Shown: positions 1 through 7,459, counted from the first letter of the stretch. The stretch is 8,637 nucleotides of DNA from an uncultured Oscillospiraceae bacterium (GCA_900752305.1 CAADUV010000106.1:1-8637); one strand, 5' to 3'. Notes: generated by a model not told the origin, from the sequence alone. Translations and numbers: made by a program.

Positions 1-664
1 CGGGGATGGTGCCGTTGCCAGACAGGCCCATGCCGATGGCTTCAGTCAGACAGTTCATGGAGTTGGCGGTGTACATACCGGAACAGCTGCCGCAGCTGGG
101 ACAGGCGTTCTCAATGTATTCCTCCACACCTGCTTCATCCAGGGTGCCAGCGTGATACGCACCCACTGCCTCGAACATATGGCTCAGACAAGTGCGGCGG
201 CCGTCCTTCAGGTGACCGGCCAGCATGGGGCCGCCGGAGACGAAGATGGTGGGCACGTTGACCCGCGCGGCGGCCATGAGCAGACCGGGCACGTTCTTGT
301 CGCAGTTGGGGATCATGACCAGACCGTCGAACTGATGGGCGATGGCCATACATTCGGTGGAGTCGGCGATGAGGTCACGGGTGACCAGAGAGTATTTCAT
401 GCCGATGTGCCCCATGGCGATGCCGTCACAGACGGCGATGGCGGGGAACATGATGGGGGGGCCGCCAGCCATGCGGACGCCAGCCTTGACCGCTTCTGCG
501 ATCTTGTCCAGGTTCATGTGGCCGGGGACGATCTCGTTGTGGGAGCAGACGATACCGATCAGCGGCCGGTCGGTCTCTTCCTTGGTAAAGCCCAGCGCAG
601 CGAACAGACTGCGGTTGGGGGCGCGATCCACCCCTTGGGTGACGTTAGCAGATTTCAGTGCCAT
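1..664 (-). CDS. ilvD: Dihydroxy-acid dehydratase, N-terminal part (runs off the left edge)
   Basis: Dehydrates 2,3-dihydroxy-isovalerate and 2,3-dihydroxy-3-methylvalerate to the 2-keto acids, the step after IlvC in valine/isoleucine synthesis; a cytosolic Fe-S enzyme. The first 221 codons are present, about 40% of the usual ~555 residues. Seen: the N-terminal [13 protein letters not shown] stretch (residues 13-25), the PNCDKNVPG motif with Cys121 and Asp122-Lys123, and [13 protein letters not shown] with Cys194; these cysteines are expected Fe-S ligands of the IlvD/Edd family. The start is the ATG at 664-662, preceded by AGGAGGA (677-671) at a spacing of 6. That SD overlaps the TAG stop of the upstream methyltransferase gene (678-676), so translation is probably coupled. 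It is separated from ilvBNC by the restriction-modification insert and a terminator, unlike an ordinary ilv operon. The open frame has no stop before the window ends. Confidence 0.97.
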   Translation of the reverse strand, partial: MALKSANVTQGVDRAPNRSLFAALGFTKEETDRPLIGIVCSHNEIVPGHMNLDKIAEAVKAGVRMAGGPPIMFPAIAVCDGIAMGHIGMKYSLVTRDLIADSTECMAIAHQFDGLVMIPNCDKNVPGLLMAAARVNVPTIFVSGGPMLAGHLKDGRRTCLSHMFEAVGAYHAGTLDEAGVEEYIENACPSCGSCSGMYTANSMNCLTEAIGMGLSGNGTIP

Positions 665-675
665 ATGGGTTCCTC

Positions 676-1359
676 CTAGGAGTTTATGACTTCGGTGTTG
701 TTGAAAGGCTTGGATATGATATTCGGAGTTGAGTGATTTGAATAGGTAGACCAATCTGGGATATAGTCTTCGTTTGCTTGGTTGCCCCATACTGTCCAGC
801 TAGGACGAACTCCGCGAGCAAACAGCTCCAGATAGGGGCCGGGGCTACAAGATTCAATCAAAGGGTAAAATTCATCCGGTTTGCGTGAGTGTTCCCGCTT
901 TTTAGAACGAATCAGGTTCACTTGGCTGCGGGCAGGAGCTAGGGTGCGATTTTTATCGCCTTTGATGCCAAACAAAAGCATTTCAGTAACATTCCGAAAA
1001 TAAAATCCTACACCTCGCCCATCGGGAAAGCCATCGTTGCGGACTTTTTCCCAGATGATGTTTGTCTTATATTCAAAGCCCCATGCCTTCATAACGGCAA
1101 GACCATCAGGAAGCAGTGCGTTTGGTACCCAGAGGTAGAGATGTGCTTTCTCGGCGGTTACATTGGCAACAGGCAAAGCACAAATTTCATCTAGGGACAT
1201 CGTGGAATAGCGAGATAACCGTCGATGCTCTGGCGCGACTTTTCCAGTACGATTTTGGAAACGCCAAGGGGGATCGGCTAAAATCGTACGGAACTTTTGT
1301 TGGCTACAAGTCTTTAGTAAATCATGACATGTTTGTTCAAATTCAGATGATGCAATCAT
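676..1359 (-). CDS. MT-A70 family DNA N6-adenine methyltransferase of a type II restriction-modification system
   Basis: Predicted to transfer methyl from S-adenosylmethionine to N6 of adenine in DNA and so protect the host from the adjacent endonuclease. The 227-residue protein carries the catalytic DPPW motif at residues 29-32. It also has the other conserved MT-A70 blocks: LYLWVPN (74-80), a conserved [10 protein letters not shown] (122-131), HSRKPDEFY (157-165) and YLELFAR (176-182). The start ATG at 1359-1357 lies 3 nt after the endonuclease stop, and its SD (AGGAAT) is inside the last codons of that gene, so the two are translationally coupled. The end overlaps the SD of ilvD. The base composition is clearly more AT-rich than the flanking ilv genes, which suggests horizontal acquisition. 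The recognition sequence cannot be read from the protein. An RNA substrate, as for eukaryotic members of the family, is unlikely given the endonuclease partner. Confidence 0.92.
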   Translation of the reverse strand: MIASSEFEQTCHDLLKTCSQQKFRTILADPPWRFQNRTGKVAPEHRRLSRYSTMSLDEICALPVANVTAEKAHLYLWVPNALLPDGLAVMKAWGFEYKTNIIWEKVRNDGFPDGRGVGFYFRNVTEMLLFGIKGDKNRTLAPARSQVNLIRSKKREHSRKPDEFYPLIESCSPGPYLELFARGVRPSWTVWGNQANEDYIPDWSTYSNHSTPNIISKPFNNTEVINS

Positions 1360-1362
1360 AAG

Positions 1363-2010
1363 TTATTCCTCAATACATTGATCCGTAATGCCGATTGCTA
1401 AAATAGGACAGCTTCCGTGTCGTCTGGAGTCCAATCGTGGTGTTAATTTTCCCATCCATGTGGTACTAGCACCATACTTTCTAAGAATATTAAGCTCTTT
1501 GAAGACGGTGTTTAATGACTCGCTTCTGGTAATAATAACTCCTACGCTAATAATGTCACACTCATGATAGGTGCGCATAGCAAAAAGGTCGCGATCGAAT
1601 GTTTGATCTTTGCTATTCCACTCCATATCGAGTGCTACGCGGCCTTTTACAAAGTCGATATTATGACCGTCGATATAATGATCAATTCGTTTTTCGGCAA
1701 AAGGAACATCAGAAAAGCGACCTTTTAGACCCTTTCTAGGGTATAAGTGAATAAGTAGGTCCCCGGAAATGCGAATTTCGCACCAACCGAGTGGGTCCAG
1801 AATCTCATTCAATTTAGGAGGGATGGGAGATTCATTTCCACCGGCACTTAATAAATCATTTTTTGTAATGTGGAGGTTGCGCAAAGCAGATATTATTTCG
1901 TTCCATTCGGTGGGAAATGAGTTTGCAAGAATTTCAACAGCATGATTATAGTTAAGAAATTCGTAGTGTTCTGTTAAATCGCTTGGGATAAATTGAAAGT
2001 AAGGTTCCAT
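1363..2010 (-). CDS. BglII/BstYI-family type II restriction endonuclease
   Basis: Predicted to cut DNA at a short palindrome unless it is methylated by the coupled methyltransferase. The 215-residue protein resembles the BglII/BstYI (PD-(D/E)XK-like) family most clearly around residues 119-152. There, Asp119, Asp128, Glu130, Asn132 and Lys134 are followed by FDRDLFAMR and SVGVIITRS. In BglII and BstYI the active site is D-x8-E-x-Q; the D-x8-D-x-E spacing here (119/128/130) probably corresponds, but residue assignment is inference. The frame extends upstream to a GTG at 2034, but AGGAGG at 2025-2020 lies inside that extension and 9 nt before ATG 2010-2008, so the ATG is the start. It is the first gene of the insert, has its own promoter, and is AT-rich compared with its neighbours. 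No controller (C) protein gene is present. Confidence 0.85.
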   Translation of the reverse strand: MEPYFQFIPSDLTEHYEFLNYNHAVEILANSFPTEWNEIISALRNLHITKNDLLSAGGNESPIPPKLNEILDPLGWCEIRISGDLLIHLYPRKGLKGRFSDVPFAEKRIDHYIDGHNIDFVKGRVALDMEWNSKDQTFDRDLFAMRTYHECDIISVGVIITRSESLNTVFKELNILRKYGASTTWMGKLTPRLDSRRHGSCPILAIGITDQCIEE

Positions 2011-2044
2011 AAAAATATGCCTCCTCTCTATCACACAATATTTT

Positions 2045-2074
2045 ATTATAGCATATAATCGTGAGAAGCGGCAA
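2045..2074 (-). promoter_or_regulatory. Extended -10 promoter for the restriction-modification genes
   Basis: On the minus strand, TTGCCG (2074-2069) is followed after 18 nt by TATAAT (2050-2045), with TGC directly before it, giving an extended -10 element. Transcription would begin near 2038, about 28 nt before the endonuclease ATG. It lies just downstream of the ilvC terminator, so it would supply the restriction-modification genes and, in the absence of another terminator, ilvD. Confidence 0.65.
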
Positions 2075-2083
2075 ATGATTATT

Positions 2084-2114
2084 AAAAAGGGAGCAAGCAG
2101 AGCCTGCTCCCTTT
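2084..2114 (-). terminator. Rho-independent terminator after ilvC
   Basis: A perfect 10-bp stem (AAAGGGAGCA / TGCTCCCTTT, 2114-2105 with 2095-2086) with a 9-nt loop; on the minus strand its 3' arm runs into a T tract (2088-2084, then AAT). It lies 32 bp past the ilvC stop and should end the ilvBNC message. The plus-strand side has only TTTCTGTT, so it would work less well in that direction. Confidence 0.8.
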
Positions 2115-2146
2115 CTGTTAAAATTGGAACAAATGTGGGGGGGTAA

Positions 2147-3704
<1,558 letters not shown>

Positions 3705-3725
3705 GATCTCAAAGCCTCCTTTCCG

Positions 3726-5450
3726 TTAGTCCAGCAGGAACTTGGTCACCGGGCTGCCGCCATTGACCATGGGGTGAACCATCTCGTCAATGTCCAGCAC
3801 GCAGTCGATGACCGCGGCGTGACCGGAGTCCAGCGCAGCCTGGAAGGCGGCGGCGAACTCTTCCTGATTGGTGGCACGGTAACCGGGGATGCCGTAGGCT
3901 TCCGCCAGCTTGACGAAATCGGGGCCACGGTTCAGGGTGGTCTGGGAGTGACGGCCCTTACAGGTCAGGGTCTGCCACTGACGGACCATGCCCAGGGTGC
4001 CGTTGTTGAAGATGACGGTGATGACCGGGATGTCATAGTAGTTGACGGTGGCCATCTCGTGGCAGTTCATCCGGAAGCAGCCGTCGCCGGTGCAGTGGAC
4101 GACCACCTGGTCGGGATTGCCCAGCTTGGCGCCGAAAGCAGCGCCGTAGCCGAAGCCCATGGTGCCGAAGCCGCCGGAGGTCAGCAGCTGACCGGGGCGC
4201 TTGAAGTGGAAGTACTGGCAGGACCACATCTGATGCTGACCAACGTCAGTGGCGATGATGGCTTCCCCACGGGTCAGGTCGGAGATGGTGTGCAGGATCT
4301 CATGAGGCAGCAGCTTTTCCGGGTTGTGAACCAGAGGCGGCTCCTTGATGGACAGCACCTCTTCCCGCCAAGCGGAGAAGTCGTAGTCCTTCAAATAGAT
4401 GCGTTCGTTGAGCAGCTCCAGCACCCGGCGGGCATCGCCGATGATGTGATGGTCGGTGACGATGTTCTTGTCGATCTCCGCACGGTCAATGTCGATGTGA
4501 ACCACCTTGGCGTTCTTGGCAAAGGTGCTGGTGTCACAGGTGACGCGATCGGAGAACCGGCAGCCCACGGCGATGAGCAGGTCGCAGGCGCTGCTGGCGT
4601 AGTTGGAAGCATGGGAGCCGTGCATGCCGATCATGCCGGTGATGATGTCCGAATCACCGGGACAGGCGCCGCCGCCCATGACGGTGGTGGCGACCGGTGC
4701 GCCCACCTGCTTGATGAAATCACGGAACTCAGGCACTGCACCCTTGCTGCGGATGACGCCGCCGCCCACCAGGATCAGAGGCTTTTTGGCCTCGTCCAGC
4801 ATGGCGACCAGCTTATCCACGTCGCCGTGATCCGGTTCGGGGATCTTCATGTTCAGGCCATCGGAGTTCCGCGCCAGCAGAGCGGCCAGACGGCCGTGGC
4901 GATGATGCTCACTCAGGGGCAGGGGGGTGAAGTCCACCTCCTCGGAGGTGACGTTCTTCAGAATATCGATCAGGACGGGGCCGGGGCGACCGCTGCGGGC
5001 GATGGCGAAGGCTTCGCGGATGATGTCCGCCAGCTTGTTGGCGTCCTTGACCAGATAGTTGCACTTGGTGATGGGCAGGGTGATACCGGTGATATCGACT
5101 TCCTGGAAGGTGTCCTTGCCGATGAGGCTCTCGCCTACGTTGACGGTGATGAACACGACGGGGGAGGAGTCCATGTAAGCTGTGGCGATGCCGGTGACCA
5201 GGTTGGTGGCGCCAGGGCCGGAGGTGGCGAAGCACACGCCCACCTTGCCGGTGGAGCGGGCGTAGCCGTCTGCCGCGTGAGAGGCGCCCTGTTCGTGAGC
5301 CGTCAGGATGTGACGGATCTTCTTGCCATAGCCGTGAAGCTCAAACTCATCGTAGATGTTCAAAATTGTGCCGCCGGGGTAACCGAAGACGGTGTCAACG
5401 CCCTGTTCCAACAGGCACTCCATCACGACTTGGGATGCGGATATTTTCAT
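3726..5450 (-). CDS. ilvB: Acetolactate synthase large (catalytic) subunit
   Basis: Thiamine-diphosphate and FAD-dependent enzyme that condenses two pyruvates, or pyruvate with 2-ketobutyrate; the first committed step of branched-chain amino acid synthesis. The 574-residue protein shows FGYPGGTILNIYDEF (residues 22-36), the catalytic Glu53 in AHEQGASHAADGYAR, and TSGPGATN. The diphosphate-binding GDGCFRMN...FNNGTLGMVRQWQ region near the C-terminus is also present. The frame is open upstream to 5540 through the leader terminator, but homology starts at MKISASQVV. ATG 5450-5448 has AGGAGG (5466-5461) 10 nt upstream. It is the first gene of ilvBNC and is controlled by the T-box leader upstream. 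A catabolic acetolactate synthase (alsS) is unlikely because ilvN and ilvC follow directly. Confidence 0.97.
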   Translation of the reverse strand: MKISASQVVMECLLEQGVDTVFGYPGGTILNIYDEFELHGYGKKIRHILTAHEQGASHAADGYARSTGKVGVCFATSGPGATNLVTGIATAYMDSSPVVFITVNVGESLIGKDTFQEVDITGITLPITKCNYLVKDANKLADIIREAFAIARSGRPGPVLIDILKNVTSEEVDFTPLPLSEHHRHGRLAALLARNSDGLNMKIPEPDHGDVDKLVAMLDEAKKPLILVGGGVIRSKGAVPEFRDFIKQVGAPVATTVMGGGACPGDSDIITGMIGMHGSHASNYASSACDLLIAVGCRFSDRVTCDTSTFAKNAKVVHIDIDRAEIDKNIVTDHHIIGDARRVLELLNERIYLKDYDFSAWREEVLSIKEPPLVHNPEKLLPHEILHTISDLTRGEAIIATDVGQHQMWSCQYFHFKRPGQLLTSGGFGTMGFGYGAAFGAKLGNPDQVVVHCTGDGCFRMNCHEMATVNYYDIPVITVIFNNGTLGMVRQWQTLTCKGRHSQTTLNRGPDFVKLAEAYGIPGYRATNQEEFAAAFQAALDSGHAAVIDCVLDIDEMVHPMVNGGSPVTKFLLD

Positions 5451-5519
5451 TGGGATGCAGCCTCCTTTGTTATGGTGAATTTGATCTTTCAAACCAAGGG
5501 TCCGGGTGGGACAGAGGGC

Positions 5520-5557
5520 AAAAAAACAGCTCCGTCCCATACAATAGGACGAAGCTG
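5520..5557 (-). terminator. T-box-controlled intrinsic terminator upstream of ilvB
   Basis: CAGCTTCGTCC (5557-5547) pairs with GGGACGGAGCTG (5538-5527) over 11 bp with one wobble; the 8-nt loop is followed by seven Ts (5526-5520). Its 5' arm contains the CTTCGTCC that the antiterminator uses, so the two folds exclude one another. It lies about 70 nt before the ilvB start. Confidence 0.92.
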
Positions 5558-5831
5558 GAAACTCCGTGGTACCACCTAATTTCGCAGCAGACGGCTCCGA
5601 ACCGCCTCAAATGCTGCGCACTCATTGCTCCAGGTAACGGTGGAGGACACCGTTCTCCGCTACTGGTAATTTTGGAAACAAAATCCTTTCGCAGAGACCG
5701 CTCACGGGTGACAATTCTGGGAGTCCGTTTGGAGGCGCTTTCAGCAGCTGCGCCCTCTCTGTACCATCGGAGGCAGCCCGAACCAAATCCCGATCAACGC
5801 GTTTGGTGTGTTTGGCATTGGGTTGAAATTA
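5520..5831 (-). promoter_or_regulatory. T-box riboswitch leader of ilvBNC, specifier GUC (valine)
   Basis: Read on the minus strand. The T-box sequence AGGTGGTACCACGG is at 5577-5564. The antiterminator is complete: AGG and ACGGAG flank the UGGUACC bulge and pair with CTTCGT and CCT downstream. The alternative is a terminator at 5557-5520. In Stem I, GATCGGG pairs its CGGG with the CCCG of CACCCGTGAG, with GA/GA positions for a kink-turn beside it. Above that is the specifier loop, whose 3' strand is UUGUCA; the triplet before the conserved A is GUC (5712-5710), a valine codon. The distal part has AGAGAGGGCGC and GCTGAAAGCGCC. A further hairpin (AACGGTG/CACCGTT) lies at 5654-5636. Uncharged tRNA-Val should stabilise the antiterminator and switch on ilvBNC. 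AUU (isoleucine) is a less likely reading, shifted by 3 nt. Confidence 0.93.
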
Positions 5832-5837
5832 ACCCTA

Positions 5838-5866
5838 ATGATAATCGCTTTTCCCCTGACTGTCAA
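5838..5866 (-). promoter_or_regulatory. Sigma70-type promoter of the ilvBNC T-box leader
   Basis: On the minus strand a perfect TTGACA (5866-5861) is followed after exactly 17 nt by TATCAT (5843-5838). Start of transcription is expected near 5831, just before Stem I of the T-box. It is divergent from the tyrA promoter, with 82 bp between the two -35 boxes. Confidence 0.88.
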
Positions 5867-5893
5867 GCACATTTTCGGGAATTTTTCACAGGC

Positions 5894-5907
5894 TTTTTCG
5901 CGAAAAA
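5894..5907. repeat. Perfect 14-bp palindrome between the divergent ilvB and tyrA promoters
   Basis: TTTTTCGCGAAAAA is fully self-complementary and sits between the two -35 boxes (5866 and 5949). It lies upstream of both promoters, where an activator or shared operator could bind. No regulator is recognised for it, and a chance A/T-rich dyad is possible. Confidence 0.5.
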
Positions 5908-5948
5908 CCGACGAAATACACAAAACAGGGAAATTTCGAGTCAGCCCG

Positions 5949-5977
5949 TTGACTCCGCCGGATAAAGTTGCTATAGT
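5949..5977 (+). promoter_or_regulatory. Sigma70-type promoter of the tyrA leader
   Basis: TTGACT (5949-5954), a 17-nt spacer, then TATAGT (5972-5977) with TGC before it, an extended -10. Transcription should start near 5984, about 36 nt before the leader peptide start codon and 250 nt before tyrA. The long transcribed leader is consistent with the attenuator described next. Confidence 0.88.
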
Positions 5978-6019
5978 GAAATAGTCTGAGTGTATCCCAC
6001 TGTGAGGAGGAGACAAACT

Positions 6020-6097
6020 GTGACACATACAGCAGAAAATCGCAGCAAGGTCTATCGCTATTACCTGTCTGATAGCGACAATCTGTTGCGCTTTTGA
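6020..6097 (+). CDS. Putative tyrosine-rich leader peptide of tyrA
   Basis: A 25-codon ORF starting at GTG 6020-6022 and ending at TGA 6095-6097. It is preceded by AGGAGGAG (6005-6012) at 7 nt, a stronger ribosome binding site than that of tyrA itself. Codons 11-16 read Val-Tyr-Arg-Tyr-Tyr-Leu (TAT 6053, TAT 6059, TAC 6062), so three of four consecutive codons are tyrosine. It lies between the tyrA promoter and an intrinsic terminator. By analogy with trpL/pheL-type attenuation, a ribosome would stall at the tyrosine codons when charged tRNA-Tyr is scarce. The peptide itself probably has no function. The call rests on the arrangement and not on homology; no family is recognised. Confidence 0.78.
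   Translation: MTHTAENRSKVYRYYLSDSDNLLRF
6055..6078 (+). promoter_or_regulatory. Putative pause hairpin over the tyrosine codons
   Basis: TCGCTAT (6055-6061) pairs perfectly with ATAGCGA (6072-6078) around a 10-nt loop. The 5' arm overlaps the tyrosine codons, as in the 1:2 hairpin of classical attenuators, where it synchronises polymerase with the leading ribosome. Seven base pairs alone are modest evidence; its position supports it. Confidence 0.5.
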
Positions 6098-6168
6098 AGC
6101 GATCTGGTCGAACGGTTTGTTTCCAATTTTGTACACAGGAACTTCCCAAGCCACAGCGTCAAAAGCGC
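6088..6168 (+). promoter_or_regulatory. Putative antiterminator pairing of the tyrA attenuator
   Basis: GCGCTTTTGA (6088-6097), the last codons and stop of the leader ORF, is exactly complementary over 10 bp to TCAAAAGCGC (6159-6168), which is the loop and start of the 3' arm of the terminator. Forming this pair would prevent the terminator. A ribosome stalled at 6053-6064 leaves the first segment free. A ribosome that reaches the stop codon covers it, letting the terminator fold. A short local hairpin (CGCTT/AAGCG, 6089-6101) could compete for the first segment when nothing is being translated. Confidence 0.65.
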
Positions 6169-6179
6169 TGTGGCTTTTT
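6148..6179 (+). terminator. Attenuator terminator upstream of tyrA
   Basis: AAGCCACAGCG (6148-6158) pairs with CGCTGTGGCTT (6166-6176) over 11 bp around a 7-nt loop; the 3' arm ends in TTTTT (6175-6179), then CGTTT. It lies 57 nt before the tyrA start and after the leader peptide, so it must be bypassed for tyrA to be expressed from the promoter seen here. Confidence 0.87.
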
Positions 6180-6181
6180 CG

Positions 6182-6204
6182 TTTGTCCGCCACAGACGGA
6201 CAAA
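6182..6204 (+). repeat. Hairpin between the attenuator terminator and tyrA
   Basis: TTTGTCCG (6182-6189) pairs perfectly with CGGACAAA (6197-6204) around a 7-nt loop. There is no T tract after it on the plus strand, so it is not a typical terminator. It ends about 14 nt before the likely tyrA ribosome binding site (AAAGGAA, 6218-6224). It may protect or insulate the mRNA 5' end; its function is unknown. Confidence 0.5.
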
Positions 6205-6235
6205 AACACCCATCAGGAAAGGAACGGGATTTTGT

Positions 6236-7126
6236 ATGAAACAGCGTACCATCGTCATCGTCGGCTTAGGCCTCATCGGCGGCTCCCTGGCTGCCGCCCT
6301 GAAGGGGTTTGAGGACAGCTATCTGATCGGCGTCGTCCGCCGGCAGGAGACGGCAGACTATGCCCTGAACCACGGCTTCGTCCACGAGGCCACCCTGGAC
6401 GCCTCCTACGCCCTGGCCCGGGCAGACGTGACCATCCTCTGCGCCACCCCTGACGCCCTCCTGGGCTTCCTCCGCCAGCACGCCCAGGAGTTCCGCCCCG
6501 GCAGCCTGGTCACCGACGTCTGCGGCATCAAGACCGCCGTCATGGAGGCAGCCAAAGCCCTGCCCGAAGGGGTGGACTACATCGGCAGCCACCCCATGGC
6601 CGGCACCGAGTTCGCCGGCATCGAGCACGCCCTGCCCAATCTATTCCACGGCAGCAACTGGATCATGGTGCCTAGGGAAGACAGCACCCAGGAGCACAAG
6701 GACTTCATCCGCCGCATGGCACACCACGTGGGCTGTCAGGACGTGCGGGAGATCACCCCAGAGCGCCACGATGCCATCATCGCCTACACCAGCCAGCTCA
6801 TGCATATTGTTGCCCTTTCCGTCTGTGACGACGCAGATCTGTTCCTTTGTAAGGGCTATGAGGGCAGCAGCTTCCGTGACGTGACCCGTGTGGCGGCCTT
6901 GGACCCGGATATGTGGACGGATTTGATGGGCCTCAACGCCCCCGCCCTCAGCCAGGTCATCCGGCGGCTGGAGGAGAACCTCCACGCCTACCGCATTGCC
7001 CTGGACAACCGAGACCGGGAGCGTCTCCATGCCAAGCTCACCTATTCCTCCAACCGCAAGCGCCGCATCAACCTGCCCGGCTCCGGTCAGATCCCTCTGC
7101 CCAAAGACGGTTCAGCAAAGGGCTGA
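6236..7126 (+). CDS. tyrA: Prephenate dehydrogenase (TyrA family)
   Basis: Oxidatively decarboxylates prephenate to 4-hydroxyphenylpyruvate, the committed step toward tyrosine. The 296-residue protein has a dinucleotide-binding GLGLIGGS (residues 10-17), TDVCGIK (93-99) and the family motif SHPMAGTE with His119 (118-125). GSNWIMVP, then HDAIIAYTSQLMH and SSFRDVTRVA in the helical dimerisation domain, follow. No C-terminal ACT domain and no fused chorismate mutase are present, so it is a short monofunctional form. The second beta strand ends in Val-Arg-Arg where an acidic residue is usual for NAD enzymes; NADP use is possible but unproven. The frame continues upstream to a GTG at 6170 inside the terminator, but homology starts at MKQRTIVIVG, and AAAGGAA lies 11 nt before that ATG. 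Expression is probably tuned by the tyrosine leader. The 3' end overlaps the convergent EutN-like gene by 15 bp. Confidence 0.95.
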   Translation: MKQRTIVIVGLGLIGGSLAAALKGFEDSYLIGVVRRQETADYALNHGFVHEATLDASYALARADVTILCATPDALLGFLRQHAQEFRPGSLVTDVCGIKTAVMEAAKALPEGVDYIGSHPMAGTEFAGIEHALPNLFHGSNWIMVPREDSTQEHKDFIRRMAHHVGCQDVREITPERHDAIIAYTSQLMHIVALSVCDDADLFLCKGYEGSSFRDVTRVAALDPDMWTDLMGLNAPALSQVIRRLEENLHAYRIALDNRDRERLHAKLTYSSNRKRRINLPGSGQIPLPKDGSAKG

Positions 7127-7363
7127 GTCCTGAGACGGGCTGACCACACAGAGCACCAGCGCATCCACCGGCAGATTGGCTCCCAGCACCGCCTGTGCCC
7201 CAGAGGTGCTCACCACCACCCGGTCGCCAGGACGCACCCCCAGCAGGTCGGCTGCCACCAGCCGTTCCCCCTCCGGACTGCGCAGAGCGATCAGGGACAG
7301 TTCGTCCAGGGCGGATAATCGTTTTTCCGCCGCCACCACACCGGTCACTTCATAGCATTTCAT
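7112..7363 (-). CDS. EutN/CcmL-family microcompartment vertex-like protein, orphan
   Basis: An 83-residue protein of the size and pattern of EutN/CcmL pentamer proteins, which cap the vertices of bacterial microcompartments. Seen: an N-terminal VTGVV (residues 6-10), a central LVAADLLGVRPGDRVVVSTSG corresponding to the family's D-x-(I/V)G-x-G-x-x-V block, and a near-terminal PVDALVLCVV matching the conserved PVD-A-V-x-x-V end. The start ATG (7363-7361) has GGAGGAG (7380-7374) about 10 nt upstream. No shell hexamer or microcompartment enzyme gene is in the window, so it appears to stand alone. It may have a role outside a shell, or assemble with proteins encoded elsewhere. It is convergent with tyrA and overlaps it by 15 bp. 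A possible weak promoter (TTGCTT, 18 nt, TATTTT) lies upstream near 7430-7460. Confidence 0.75.
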   Translation of the reverse strand: MKCYEVTGVVAAEKRLSALDELSLIALRSPEGERLVAADLLGVRPGDRVVVSTSGAQAVLGANLPVDALVLCVVSPSQDSALC

Positions 7364-7459
7364 AAACCTTCGTCTCCTCCCCGTGGAACAATTCTCACGT
7401 TTGGGATTAGTATGGCGAGGGGGCAGACAAAATATGAACGATTCTGGAAAAAAGCAAGA

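Noticed and set aside
5366..5965. A 199-codon plus-strand open frame across the ilvB leader
   Set aside because: It covers the T-box RNA and the ilvB start in antisense and has no family resemblance or ribosome binding site.
5741..6193. Minus-strand open frames across the divergent promoter region (5741-6193, 5886-6149, 6061-6276)
   Set aside because: They run through the tyrA leader, both promoters and the T-box Stem I, all supported as regulatory sequence; the translations resemble nothing.
6170..6235. N-terminal extension of tyrA from GTG 6170
   Set aside because: It begins inside the terminator hairpin, lacks an SD and has no homology; the family begins at the ATG at 6236.
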